A stretch of DNA of 64,000 nucleotides from Saccharina japonica (GCA_008828725.1 MEHQ01000169.1:62001-126000), one strand, 5' to 3'. Counted from the stretch's first letter, positions 35,009 to 47,028 are shown. Made by a program: numbers and translations. Notes: generated by a model from the sequence alone, not told the origin.

Positions 35009-35125
35009 ATGGTCGAGCGGGCGAACGAGGGCCACGGAGGGCACCGGTCTTCACGCGAGGCGGACCACGGGGCTCCCTGGGGCAGAGAGGCAGTAGAGAT
35101 CGACCCGGACCGCATCGATGGCGAG
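35009..35125 (+). CDS. Candidate first exon, product unknown
   Basis: ATG in the context CATCATCATGG opens 39 codons that end exactly at GAG|GTGATT. The peptide is very hydrophilic (VERANEGHGGHRSSREADHG, later EIDPDRIDGE) and the base composition is GC-rich compared with the AT-rich flanks, as expected of an exon. An upstream TTTACAG (34974-34980) could make it an internal exon. The next exon was not found; the inverted-repeat element at 35407-35716 lies 280 bp downstream. Confidence 0.35.
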
Positions 35126-35406
35126 GTGATTGCGGGGGGGCGGCGAGCATCGAGGTTGAGAGAACGTTACAGACGTCCCTACTGTTTGTTTCAAGCGGCG
35201 CAATCACAGATCCGACGTCCCGACGGGATTTTTTTTTCAAACTCAAATTTTCGTGTTCGCTTGATATTCAATTGTTTCCGACCATTTGTTTTCGTTTTGT
35301 GTTTTTCGCTTCTGCCATTGTGTTCGAGTACGAGTACGAACTTCGTCTTTCTCAGTTTTGTGGATTTTGCTTTTCGTATTTCACAACTTGACGACCAGTG
35401 TTGGAG

Positions 35407-35716
35407 GGATGTACATTAGTTGACTTTTTCGTGGCACGTGTCGCGACACGCCGCGGCATGTCGCGGCATGTCGCGACAGCCCACGTCGTGTCGCGGCGAG
35501 TGTCGCGGGGAGTGTCACCGCGAGTGTCGCCAACCCTAACCTAACCCTAACCCTAACCCTAACCCTAAGTGTCGCGGCATGTCGCAAAATGCCGCGGCGC
35601 GTGTCGCGGCGTGTCGCAGCAGCGTCCGTGGCCTGTCGCGGCATGTCGCGACACGTCGCGACATGTCGCGACACGTGTCGCAACACGTGCCACGAAAAAG
35701 TCAAATAATGTAGATC
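35407..35716. mobile_element. Foldback element built of TGTCGCG repeats around a telomeric tract
   Basis: The ends are inverted: the left starts GGATGTACATTAGTTGAC then TTTTTCGTGGCACGTGT, and the reverse complement of the right starts GGATCTACATTATTTGAC with the same continuation. Both arms then consist of short units of the type TGTCGCGACACG / GCATGTCGCG. The centre (35532-35568) is CCCTAA repeats. No protein is encoded; CpG content is extreme relative to the flanks. Confidence 0.75.
35532..35568. repeat. Interstitial telomere-type tract (CCCTAA)n
   Basis: About six units, one of them CCTAA, lying in the centre of the foldback element. Confidence 0.9.
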
Positions 35717-35719
35717 CGT

Positions 35720-36435
35720 GCCATGTTGTGCTTTCTTTTGCATACATTCAAAGTAAGAAGTACTACTTTCGTCCTTAATTTATCGGTCATCTGTGACTTT
35801 CTTTCACATTATGTTGTGTCCTTGGTGGGCGAGCGTAGCGGGCGGAACCGCCCCTCTGCGAAGCGCCTTGTAGTTCCTACTCGTATATAGACCAGTTATA
35901 ATAGTTCAGCTGTGTATCCCATGATATAATAAACGTATATGTGAGACAACACCACCAGCTGTAGTTTACCAGATCCAACATGTACCAGGTTAATAAAAAA
36001 TACATCAACCAGTAGTGATCGTCCGTTCGACCTGACATGCCACGTGCGCAGGTCTACGGTCTCCCCGACCGCCTCTTCGTCGTCGCCGCTGCCTCCGTCC
36101 GCTCTCATCCTCGACCACGAGGGTGATCGCCGTCCCCTCTGGTGCACCTGACATAGGCAGAGCCAGTAGTTGAGTGGCAACGTGCTCCCTGTCTGCCGCT
36201 GGCGCCTATCGGTTGTGGGGTGGCCCTCCTTCACTGGAATGGTGCATCATACAGGTGTTAGCGAACAGCTAACATGCGTGCCGCTGTTTGTTGCTGTGTC
36301 ACCTGTCTCCTAGAGAGGCGTTCGGCCTTCTATCGTTTTGTCGTATCGTTATCGTTTATTGAATTATCGAAGCTCAAATCGAATTGTCGAAACACATTCG
36401 ATACGGTATTATCGTTTGTTGTCTAACGACATTAT
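35720..36435. other. No confident gene
   Basis: Minus-strand GC-rich block 36150-36030 is exon-like in two frames (for example EGTAITLVVEDESG) and is flanked by AG and a CAG|GTCGAA-like donor, but the frame cannot be decided. Confidence 0.3.
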
Positions 36436-36439
36436 CGAA

Positions 36440-37180
36440 ACTTGCGATGCGTTATCCATCACTATTCCCGATATGACCGGACCGTTTTGACGACCAACCA
36501 CCCAACCAGTTGAACGCACCGGCCCATAGGTACCGTAAACGGCCGATTTTCGTGGAGGTCTGTGACATAGGTGGAGCATCTCGTAATCGTGTATTGATCG
36601 TGGCGGGTCCCCTGTACACGAGCGGACCGTTAAAAACGGCAAATAAACCATTCAAAAATTGAACGGACGTGTACGTCGTGGTCCATTGGCACTGTTGCTG
36701 CAATCGCCCCCCCCCGGATGCACGGACCGTTAGAAACAGCACCATTTATTGCACGATAATGAACAAGTTGGCAATCGTGGTGGGCTCCCGATATGAACGG
36801 CCAATTGTGTCGGTACGCCGCCTGAAAGCACGAGATAATACCTACAACGAACGGTTGACGCCCGACTATGCGGTGATCCGACATGCGTGAGCCATACCCC
36901 TCAATCGTTTAGCAATCCCGGTGGATTCCCGATATGAACGGGCCGTTAAAAGTGGTCACTCACTCGGTGCCACGTGTGCGTGTAGGAGGTGGTAGGCTGG
37001 GACTAGTAGTGGGTTTTGGCGGTTACACAAGCCGTTAAAAATGAAAGCCCATTGCCTCGAATAATATGTTTTCACTCTTCTTCGTGGGTTCCCGCCGATA
37101 CGAGCGGGCCGTTGGAAACACTAATAATGTGACCGTTTGGCATTATTTTAGAGTCTCAATATGAGCAGGTTGTGTGGAGG
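36440..37180. repeat. Degenerate tandem array, about 150-bp units
   Basis: A core TTCCCGATATGAACGGGCCG followed by TTAAAA recurs with changes near 36464, 36610, 36780, 36923 and 37086, with extra half-copies near 36720 and 37030. The spacing is roughly 140-170 bp. No coding frame is conserved between units. Confidence 0.65.
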
Positions 37181-37184
37181 GCAC

Positions 37185-37880
37185 CATGCATGAGGGGGAG
37201 CACTTCGCTCGCTGGTGTGGAACGATCGGAAGGCAGGTCGACAATGTTCTGTTGTGGATTCCGAGGGGCGTATGCTCGCGGGAAAAAGGGGCACCGCATC
37301 CTTTTCCCCCACTATTTATTTGACGGCTATTTTTATGGGTAAGGAAGAGGCGTACGGGTACGGCGGCGATGGGAGCAGTTTAGCCCTCCGCCCTCCCTCA
37401 CGAGGACATTGCATTTGATCAAGCATGTTTCGCGGGGGGTGGCAACCGAACAGTACAGCGGTACCTCGTGTAAATATATGGTGCCATGTATTTGAGGTTT
37501 GACCACTTCGGTCAAACAAAGTAAAAGAGTGCGGAAATACTTGTCTTTAATCAAGTTTTGTTGCAATATTACTTCTGGAATAATCGCGGCCTTTCTTCGC
37601 TGCCTCTCAAAAACCTCAAATTCTTCAGTGGTTTTCAGCTGGGCCAGCCAAGGCGCTGCCAGAACGGTTGATTGGCGATGCCCCGCTCAAAAATACGCAT
37701 TGCAACATGATTGTTTGACACGGTGTTGTTGATTGCCCTAGCCAACCTTTGAGATGTCATATCTTCTTCCCCCGCCCCCTCCCGGGATAATAAAATAAAA
37801 AATAAAAAACAACAGCTGTGGGATCGATATATGACATATTCAAACACCCGTGAAAATGAAAAGCGGCCTCAACTAGAGTG
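37185..37880. other. No confident gene
   Basis: Plus frame 37499-37732 and neighbours show no domain; A-rich low complexity at 37790-37810. Confidence 0.35.
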
Positions 37881-38266
37881 AAGAAAAAAAAAGGGAGGGT
37901 TCGGAATACATTGACACGTATTATCAAAACACGAGGTTAAAATATGAGTCCGAAATTTGCACAGATGAGCGGGGCATCGAAGTAACCCTGCCGTTCTCGT
38001 TGTTGTGTCTCTTAACGGGTGATGACTTGGGCAATGCAACTTACATCGATGGTCTCCTTTTGCCTCAAGCGTTGTGTACACCAAATTTCACCTTGATCGG
38101 GAACGACGATGTTTTTAGCTGTCTTGTGAATTCAGTGTCAAACTCTGGTAAAACCTCTGAAATGTTGGTACTTTTGAGTCTCCGTGGGTATCTCAGCGAA
38201 ATCGAGTCGTTCTTTATAAAAGTTCAGCAAATAGCATATACGTTTATTTTTTTACATCTCCACTAG
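37881..38266 (+). CDS. Unrecognised open frame, 128 codons, possibly a gene remnant
   Basis: The frame is open from after a TAG at 37875 to a TAG ending at 38266. It reads as ordinary protein (SEYIDTYYQNTRLKYESEIC ... ERGIEVTLPFSLLCL ... SGKTSEMLVLLSLRGYLSEI) with even residue use. The first ATG (38000) is internal, so either an upstream exon is missing or the 5' end is lost. Codon third positions are AT-rich, unlike the 1-7.7 kb gene, suggesting a different origin such as a mobile or viral remnant. No family is recognised. Confidence 0.3.
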
Positions 38267-38269
38267 TAA

Positions 38270-41200
38270 TGTGTCAGGATGAGCTCTTCCAATTTTCGAA
38301 TCCTAACTCGCTAAAATGGTGGCGCTAGAACCGCACAAAAGAAAATCCGCTTCAAGGCTGGCCCAGCTCGACGTAATGCATGTGAGAGGTGCTCTACGGC
38401 TGTAAAATGGTTGATAGATAATAGTTCATGTCCAGAGCGTTGTCCCATCCCAAGATTATTATCAAGTACTGAAGTTTCCTTTGTAGATCAGATAGGCAGC
38501 AGTATCGAGAACTCGTCAGCCGGTAGGAATGTTCTGAGCATCATAATATTCCTTAAATACGAGAGCACCCCTAGAATTAGCTTATAGAACACCACAGGAG
38601 GGTGGGTATTACCCCTTGGATATGATTAGTGGTACTCCTTGGATAGGATAGACGACAAATTGGGAATAGTTAAGCACCATGCGAAAATTCCCTAGGTTAT
38701 TATAGCTACCCGTCAAAGCGGGCTATCAGTGAGAGTAAAAGGGCTCTGCTGCCTTGAACCAGAGCCCCCCTACTAGGTCACTCTCTTCCCAGCCCTCTCT
38801 TATCTCAGCTTTATGTGTCCGTTTTGTCTCCCATCGTTCAAAGGATTGATAAACCACAAGAAATAAGTCCCCTAAACCGAAGAGAAGGTGTGATTCTAAG
38901 CCAGCAACGACAATTCCAGCGCCCCTTCCATCATACATCGAGCATCACCACACTATAAGGCTCGACGTTCAGCCCTCGTAACAGGTTGAGAGGGTATATA
39001 CAGCATTATAGTTCATAGTCAATACGTTAGTGCCGGGCGTCGGATTGACCCGATCGATGGATGTTTCATCACGGAAAAGGCTATTAGCTTTTTTCAAGTT
39101 CTAAAAACAAGCTCATGATATCACACGACTGCTACCTATCCTCCGCCGAATTGGAAAAATATACATCCATTACGCTGCTGATACTTTGTCTTAACCCAGA
39201 TTTCGACGAAGAGGCTAAGCACTAATGGCGGTAGGCGAACCTGCTTGCGTCTCTAGTTAGACCGCTGGTAGCGCCCTACGCGGACACAACAGTCGCTAGA
39301 AATTTCGAGTTCCCTGCTGCTGAGGAGCTCGTTTCATGATGCAAACACGGCAATGAATGGCGGGTCTTCTCCCTTGCATGTGAAACGGCCCCAGCGCCTA
39401 TTTGAGGCCATCACGAACAACGTACACCTTGCTCGGTTGACAACCCGAGGTTTAGTAATGAATCTATGCCGTAGTCGGTAGGGGGGCGGGGGGCGGACGT
39501 GGGGTGTAAATTTTAATCCAGAAAAAGTAACATTGCAGCTGAAAATAATAGAAGCATCGCACGATGCACTGCATTTAATTGTTTTTTTAAGACCGCAGTT
39601 TTGTTTTTCTTACCCGTAGGGCCCTTTAAAGAGCATCGCCGGCGTTATTCTACTCCTACATGTATGTGTTTTTCTTGTCCGTTCGTTTGCGCAACGTGTC
39701 CTCTCTGCAGGAGCTACAGTACTACTACAGTACTGTATACCATCGAGTGTAAACGTTCTTCGAAATTATCATGTTTACGGTGATGTATTATATGATTTTG
39801 AGCTCCTCATAACGCGTGCTACGGTAAAGCTAGCACTTTTTGGCTGAATCGTTTTCTGAACGATCGGGCTCCTTAACCCAAATTCGTCGGACTTTCATTT
39901 TTGTGACGAAAAATGTTTCAGACTATACTTCGGTCATGAGATTTCGCATCCGGCAGCATTTTTATTTTCCTCCAAAATCATTGTTTCGGTGAGGTATGAC
40001 GCTCCTTAAGTGAGGAGCTCAGAAGAAAACAAATGGTGCACCTCTATCGTAGCATGCGTCTCATGTGAGTAGCTCAGAACATATGGCACCAGCCCTACTG
40101 TGGCATTGCTCAACTGTTAAGGCATTAGTCCGGTGGGCTACTGGTAAAGGGTTAACATTTTACCTACCCGATCCAAGGCTTGTAACACTCCCCCCCTCCT
40201 GGAACGGACCGGATATACTGGTCGACGCGTGTGACTAGCACGCGGTTCCTATTCATGGGAATCAATAAGTGTTTAGATATTCTTGACATGAGGAACGTTA
40301 CTTTCTTTCAAAACGTGTTTTCATGGTGGTCGTGACATTCGCACTCACGATCACTACAACCCATGTCCTGCCGACGACGCCATTCGTTAGGGCATGAGTC
40401 CGTTGGGCTACTGGTACCAGGTTGGCCATTTTTCTACCCGATCCAAGCCTTAGAACACAACCCCCAATACAGCGGATAACTATGATGTACTTCGTGTGGT
40501 GTTTGCATCGCGTAAAGCTACAGTAGTATCGCTGCAAATGTGATATTCTGAAGGCACTAAACCGTACAAACATACATTTAAGTATTGCGGCGTCGTGTTT
40601 CACGGAACACGGGGGTCGGTGAGAGGCTTGCACCGGTCGGTATCCGAGTAGTTAGCATTTTCGTCGAACTTCAAGGTAAACCCACACCGGTGGCACGAGG
40701 ACTCGTACGTGCTTCAAAGGTAACAATGGTTGCCGGCGTGTTACCTTACTTCGTCGTAGAGTAGTTTTAGGGATGAATTGTCAGCATGGCAAAATTGTAG
40801 CACCAAAACGATTGCTAGGAATATAAAGGTTTCTTCAAACTTTTGTTCCGGGTTCCTAAAACAAATCGGTTCGTGGGTAGTATGATGTTTTCCTTAACAC
40901 GGTGTTTCCTACCGCTAGAATAGATACTAGCAATAGTATTGCTTCAGCTGTACTGACATATATTACGGATTGTTTACTCGGAGATGTTGGTTATGAAGGT
41001 GGCCGACTATGATCATAGTCGAAATGTAAAAAGCGATTGGATTGCTGTCAGGCAAGTCCGGTTGGGTGTTTCGCTTAGAAGAAATATGTTGACGACGGTG
41101 AATAAAGAAATAAGACGCTCTCATGAAATTATGGTGGCAGAAACGACAGAGTTTGGCTCATTGGGGTGGGGGTCAGCAACGCAGACCTATGCTAGCTAGC

Positions 41201-42420
41201 AAAATCAATAACTTTTGGTTTGCAGATGCTCCACGCCGCACTACGTACCGTTTTCAAGAACGATGCACTTCCAGACTTCAATGCATTGCATACTGTGCTT
41301 TTGAAAGATACGCTATACGTGCGGTTCTCAAATATATGTCCTCAAACAGTTTTTGAGATGCCCCGCATCCCGCATATTGTCCTGGAATTTTCCTGTTCGT
41401 ATTTCGCCGCAATTCCGTACTGTGTATCTTGGTATATATCTAGTATCTAACTATCCGTCGACGGCATAACTCCGTGTTCCACGTGCATGCTTCAGTGGCA
41501 CTACTGAACATGGTATTGATCACTGACCAAAGCGACTATGTTCCAACCAGCGACTCCGTAGGCTACTGGCCACTGCTGTGGCGAAGTACTTATCACCAAT
41601 AGAATGATGAACAAAAACAAAACACTATATGAAACAAGCTGTATGAAGCGGTGCGGTTACTTGGTAAGCTGAAGGGGATAGCATCGTTAGGTACGAAACA
41701 AGTGCTCGTAAGCAACTAAAAAACATGAGTACTGTTGTTTATTGAACATACGTTTTTGCGATCTTAATCAAAACAACAAAAAAGCTGTGCTTCCTTGCTT
41801 TTTACTAAATTAACATTGCTAACGAAGCAGCTTACATATTGTGTTTGTTTTCGTGCTTACTTATTGTTAATGTACTATTTTGCGCCACAATTAGCGCCGC
41901 GGCACTGCTGTATACCTCCGTCATGGCTACCCCCTGAGCATGGTAGGAACATCAAAGGCCGCCCTGCTCTTCGTCACCAATTATAAGGATGAGGAGAGGT
42001 GGTACACATCATGCCTCGTGTAACATTGTTCGTTTTGGACAACACCCTCCTCCTACTTCTCCGACGGCGGCAGCTGACGAAGCGATTCGGGACAAGAACG
42101 GCTTGCCTCGTGGAACGCGCGTGCGACGGATCCGAGTGCCGAGTGTCAAGTTGGACATGTTTCCAGCTTTGTTTGGTTCTGACTCGACAAATTCCCGCTC
42201 TTGCCGGCATCGAAGACATGGTCTTTGGAAAGAGGTTTGACGACAGGGTGCCGACTGTGCGTGGACGGACACTGAGATGTATCTGGAGTTCGGTGACTTC
42301 TTCGATCAGGGAACCTCGACGGAAATCAATCACCTACTGGCCTTGAACAATTCACGAGTTGGGGGCATTTTGTCCGAGGGTAAGGAGGGGCAACGTGGCC
42401 GAGCACTCTGAAGTTGATGG
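38270..42420. other. No confident gene
   Basis: A minus frame at 38938-38726 (70 codons) and GC-rich overlapping frames at 41990-42379 (ending at a GAGG|GTAAGG donor) look partly protein-like but match nothing I know. CATTAGTCCG(G/T)TGGGCTACTGGTA recurs at 40122 and 40385, an imperfect direct repeat 263 bp apart. A diverged dispersed repeat sits at 39040-39235. Confidence 0.3.
39040..39235 (-). repeat. Dispersed repeat family with coding-like core, copy 3 (diverged)
   Basis: The reverse complement shares GCCTCTTCGTCGAAATCTG, GTATCAGCAG and the CGGATTG..CCGA block with copies at 17735 and 22400. Confidence 0.45.
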
Positions 42421-42421
42421 G

Positions 42422-42735
42422 TAACCCTAACCCTAACCCTATGCTTTACGACGATTTGGGGCACACTACTCTCAAGGGTTAGGGTTAGGCGGAATCACTG
42501 ATGATGCTCAGTACGTTGAACTGGTTTCGACGTTGTGCTGCTGCGTGCGTTCTTTTGTTCTTTTGGGTTGGAGTCGGACTTACAGTACAATTGGACTAGG
42601 GTTAGGGTTAGGGTTAGGGTTTTGAGCGGGAACGCTACTGAACGAATCACTGATGCCCAGTTTGTTGAACTAGTGTCGACGCAATGCTGCTGCTGATGTT
42701 CGTTTTGGTTGGAGAGTCGGACTTACAATCGGACC
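42422..42735. repeat. Telomere-associated repeat: CCCTAA tract plus two TTAGGG-headed units
   Basis: (TAACCC)3 at 42422-42441 is followed 35 bp later by GGGTTAGGGTTAGG (42476), then by a longer GGGTTA tract (42597-42622). After each G-rich tract comes a related unit: AATCACTGATG..CAGT..GTTGAACT..GTCGACG(or TTCGACG)..GCTGCTG..GTCGGACTTAC. The units (about 121 and 139 bp) are diverged. C-strand and G-strand tracts point away from each other. Confidence 0.8.
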
Positions 42736-45700
42736 ACCATTTCTGGGGACAGCTGGTTTGGTATTCATGTGGGATAAAAGGGCGGACACTTATTTCTCCA
42801 CAATGCCTTTGTTGATGTGGTTCGCTGGAGGTTTGGTGTGGCGAGAAGGGCAAGGACGGCGGTTTACTTCGAGGTGGATGGTTTGGAGCGGCTTCGATAG
42901 ATTAAGTTCCTTAGACTTTGGCACCGTATTTCGTCGTTATATTTGTGGAATCATTCATAGGTTAAACTTCTGGAGTCTGGAGCCATGTATTACCGCCCCT
43001 CTTATGAGAAATAGCCTGGCACGAAAGTCATGCAGCCTTTTCCAGGAATAATAACTAATCGGGAACGATTACAGTATGCTAAAGGTAGGGTGGAACACAC
43101 TCATTTCTAGACAAGAAAGCGGGACACAGTATGAGTATGCCTATTAGGGAGGACACAAGCATGGACAGGAGACGGGGTGTGGCTGGTGGCATGTAAATTC
43201 GCAGAAGAAACAAGAAGACGGGGTGTGGCAGAGGACATTTGACTAGAGGCATGAGCCTTCTGTGCGACGGATGAGAGCAGGGGCAACTAACTTCTCGCTC
43301 GCAGGCAAATATGTCACGGGACGACAATTTTACCCCTAGACAGACAGCTTTTAGCAAATGCCTAAGACAGACAGCCTAGGCAGAAACAAAACTAGGGACA
43401 CGAACGAAGTCCCCGGGTTTCGAAAGACGCCTGACCACAGTTACTACTGTAGTATTGAAAAATGCATGTTTATACTGTAATCGAACACCATTCTTTGCAT
43501 ACAAAAAAAAACGTGTTCAGATCTGCAGCATTCGATATTTCAATTACGCTCGTACGACGCACATCTGCCGAACGCGGCAGACAATTATTAAATATCTGAG
43601 TACGCATCGAGATGACTGGAAATAAATTCACGTTTTTACCGAGTAACCAACACGACAGAAAACAGATGAAAAGTAGGGGTTCTCACACATACTATGAGGT
43701 TTGTTCCCACCAGGGGCGTAGGCGACATGTCTCGACGGGCGGACTTGCCCAGGTAGACAGCCTAGGCAGACAGACAGACAGACGGACAGTTATACAAATA
43801 CTTCGTATATATGTATGTCTCCTGAGATGTTTGCTCGCAAGTGATGTACTTGGCCTACAATGAACTTCGGACTCGTCTCGGTACCGCTGCACTACCATCC
43901 CCAGCACCACGTTCATGACGGAGAAACCCTAACGCCGAAGGTACTTTATAGTGCGGTGTGGTTGCTGCTGTTGTGTGCGTGCTGTGTGCTGTGTGGTTGG
44001 CCACTGCTTGAGGCTTGGCGGGTAGCTAATCGTGGGCTCTAAAACACTTTCGGCATGAAAACGCCTTCTATGTATCTACAAAGAAGCAACGAATACATGC
44101 TTGACTAAGTAACCTTTGAGAAAGCTATTCAAGCAACGACTTTGTTAAAAGGCAAATAAGCATACTTAGCCAAGCAACGAAAAATAACAAAAAGCAACAA
44201 GCAAAGCAACCCCTTTCTACTTTCTTACTGACACTAAGCCGATGGCGCATTATTCCCCCTTTTTTTGTTGTTGCTGTTCGTGAAATTAATACGCTAAGCC
44301 CGCTGTGGTTTACTATATGGCTTAATTCGTAGTGTCGTTTTATTTGTGCTTCCCAAGGGTAAGGGTCCTGCTTTGCTACACACATTCCTTAGCCATAGTT
44401 GTCGGGCAAGTGTCGCAGCAGTTCCTCCGCGGGTTTGACACAAACAAGCAATGTACCATTTGGTACTGCAGTTCTGCTGTATCGTACAGTAGTACGAATA
44501 CAGTAATAATGTATACTCTAATACGCAAAAACCAGACTGGCAACACAGATATACGAGTATGTTTTAACAGGCATTATCATCAGGTCCTATCGGCGTACAA
44601 GATTGGCCGTCGGAGTGTCGACAAGGTTGTTGGGAGAAACCAGCACAAGACACGTACCGGCAGCACTTAACGCGTATCTTGTTGTCGTTGTTATTGGCCT
44701 AGAGTGGGTATATTACGCTTGTTGTTGCTGTCTCACACTAATTACTGTACTACATACTGTAATTCCAAGCATGCTGTCCTGTTTGTTCTGCGTTGTTTTT
44801 CGTTGTGGCGTTGGCGTATGGCCTAGAGTGGGTGTGTTGCGTGCCCTGCTCCTGACACACTCTACTCTCAAGTAATTTATCCTGTATGTATGTATATGTA
44901 TTTTGCGGTAACTGGTGTTGGGTTGTTACTGGCGATTGATGCGGTTGTCGACCTTATTGTTGCCCTACTGTACAGTAGTCAGTGTGAATATCACGTTCTC
45001 GTTTGGTGTTTCTGCGCAACACTCATTCCAAGTATTTTGTCGCCAGACACGGCGGAGCAGTTGTAAAGGGGCTTACTACAAGACCCGTGACATTGACGAC
45101 CGTGACAGAATTTTCCTGTCTGCTCACGCTCAACACATACTACATGCAGCTGTCCAATAGAAGGGCCACCAACGCTGAAGCTTAAAGCAGTGAGGATTTT
45201 CGCCCCGTCAACGCATCTGCCACGCTTATCATCACCATCGCCCGTGTATACCTGGCATGCTCTAGTATACTATTAATAGTATACATATGTCACAATGTAT
45301 GTTATACAGTAACTGTGAAGGATGTTTACCAAGGCTCTGTTTCTGTGATGAGAGAAGCGAAAGGCCAGAGGTGGCCAAGAAGTGTCTTTGAAAATCACTT
45401 CGGATGACAAAGGAAATACGTGCATACTTTGAACGGTGATCATGTAATCATTGTGGAAAAACACTTAGTCTGAGAGATCAAGAGAAGCGAAATAATAGGA
45501 AAAGTACTGTAGAGAGAAGAGAAGTCATCAAAGTTGGCTTGACGGTCGCAAGATCAGGTAGAGGATACACACATACATGGCATACTACGGATATGTGCAC
45601 TCTACGGGCTGTTGCACAACACAATACTCAGCCCTACGGTGCATTCCCTCCTGCATATATATGGTGGCAAGCTGGATGGCGTGCAATATTATAGTGAACG

Positions 45701-46225
45701 TCCTGGTGAAAGCAAACGATGAACATGAAATGTGCCAAACAGCGAAGAGAAACTATTCTGAACTTGCAGTCTCGCCGCATACTGCTTTTACCCCCAATAT
45801 CCAAACTAAGATGTTGTACGAGCTGGTTCAGGCATATCACCCAATTTTTCGTCAGTCACGAATGCCGCATGCAATAGCAACTCCAATGCCACATAATTGG
45901 GGAAGAGGGTGGCATCGCCAGCTTTTTGTTCAAGGGCCTAGAACTGGAGCGACCGCCGAAAATGTGGCCCGACCAATCACGGGGCCTTCAAAGCGGTCAA
46001 CAATAAGCAGGCGTTTCCGTCGGAAAACATGTTTTCACCCAACTTTTGTTTCGGAACGAGCCACTTCCAGGTCGTCCAAGGCATGTTTGTACAAAGTTTC
46101 ACGAAAACATTCGAAGATCTGACTGCGTATGATCGTATTAACTCATTTTTAACGCCCAAAATCGATTATATACTGAAACTAAATAATTACGAGGCGACGC
46201 CTATTTTTGCACTTTTACCGCACAA
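42736..46225. other. No confident gene
   Basis: Dense in TACAGTA/TACTGTA words and AT microsatellites. Plus frames at 42758-43051 and 45577-46122 (181 codons) lack domains or consistent splice sites. A perfect CTATTAATAG palindrome lies near 45262 inside the longer palindrome TATACTATTAATAGTATA. Confidence 0.3.
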
Positions 46226-46228
46226 AAG

Positions 46229-46490
46229 TTCAATTTTTCACGCCGTTTTTTGGAGATAGACCCTAAATTTTGGTACACGTACTTTATGCGCCCTATCTAA
46301 GCCTTCTACGAATGTTTTTTATTTCGCATTAAATTTTGGATCTCCTGAGACTCAAATTTCCCCAAAAAATATAACAAAAACAATATCTGACAGAAAAAAA
46401 GAAGAAAAAACTGTTGAAGTCTCGGGTAGGGTGCATAAAACACGTGTGCCAAATTTCAGGGCCTATCTCCAAAACACGGCGTGGACATTT
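46229..46490. repeat. Foldback (MITE-like) element next to the retrotransposon
   Basis: The left arm CACGCCGTTTTTTGGAGATA continues GACCCTAAATTTTGG. The right arm, reverse complemented, reads CACGCCGTGTTTTGGAGATA then GGCCCTGAAATTTGG. Arms are about 65 bp with a few differences and the spacer is about 130 bp. The left arm's outer end is 70 bp from the copia LTR's outer flank. Confidence 0.7.
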
Positions 46491-46553
46491 GCCACTGACT
46501 GAATTTTTCGCGGTATACTTGATCTAGCATGTACTCGTATACGTACGGAGTGG

Positions 46554-46558
46554 CTACG
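46554..46558. repeat. Likely target-site duplication, left copy (CTACG)
   Basis: CTACG directly outside the left LTR; the right side has CTATG (53707-53711). One mismatch in five bases fits a mutated 5-bp copia-type duplication. Confidence 0.6.
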
Positions 46559-46977
46559 TGTTTGTGAACGCTTGCTGTCAAACGTGTTCTCTGCAACCAC
46601 GTGGTTTGCCGCTATGGCGTAGGCGAGGAGGCACCTGATATTATACACGGAGCCCACCTGGTCGTGGCAGACTCTCGAACACACACCCACACAAAAGGAG
46701 CACAGTACATGTCGTCAAAGGCTCCACAGACATAAACCACACAGAAGTGAGCCGTACCTTTCCGTCACGCTCCACTCTCACATATATACGGACAGTATCT
46801 TCGTATCAAGGTCCGGGTCGTATCTTAGTATCAGCGACTGATCCCGCAGGACCAGCTTCATCCCTCCAGGCACGAGGCATATTAAATAATGCCCCGACAC
46901 ATAATACAAAACCCCAGAATACCTGAAACCCCCAAACATATCCGCCGACCGTATCAAGCTACCGCATACCACGAACA
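46559..46977 (-). repeat. 3' LTR of the copia element, 419 bp
   Basis: Plus-strand ends TGTTTGTGAACG and CACGAACA; aligns base for base with 53288-53706 except six substitutions and no indels. Confidence 0.95.
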
Positions 46978-46987
46978 GCCCCCCTAG
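46978..46987 (-). promoter_or_regulatory. Polypurine tract for plus-strand DNA synthesis
   Basis: On the coding strand CTAGGGGGGC abuts the start of the 3' LTR (TGTTCG). The purine run is short, but the position is exact. Two more GCCCCCCT (coding-strand AGGGGGGC) copies occur at about 47346 and 47424 and might serve as internal priming sites. Confidence 0.6.
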
Positions 46988-47028
46988 TCGGTGTGCGATA
47001 CGATAGGTCCTGAATATCTTATCACCAA

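Noticed and set aside
35532-35568. Chromosome end
   Set aside because: The telomeric tract is short and lies inside an inverted-repeat element with unrelated DNA on both sides.
45577-46122. 181-codon plus-strand open frame
   Set aside because: Protein-like patches but no family, no splice support and several equally open frames nearby; not enough to call a gene.
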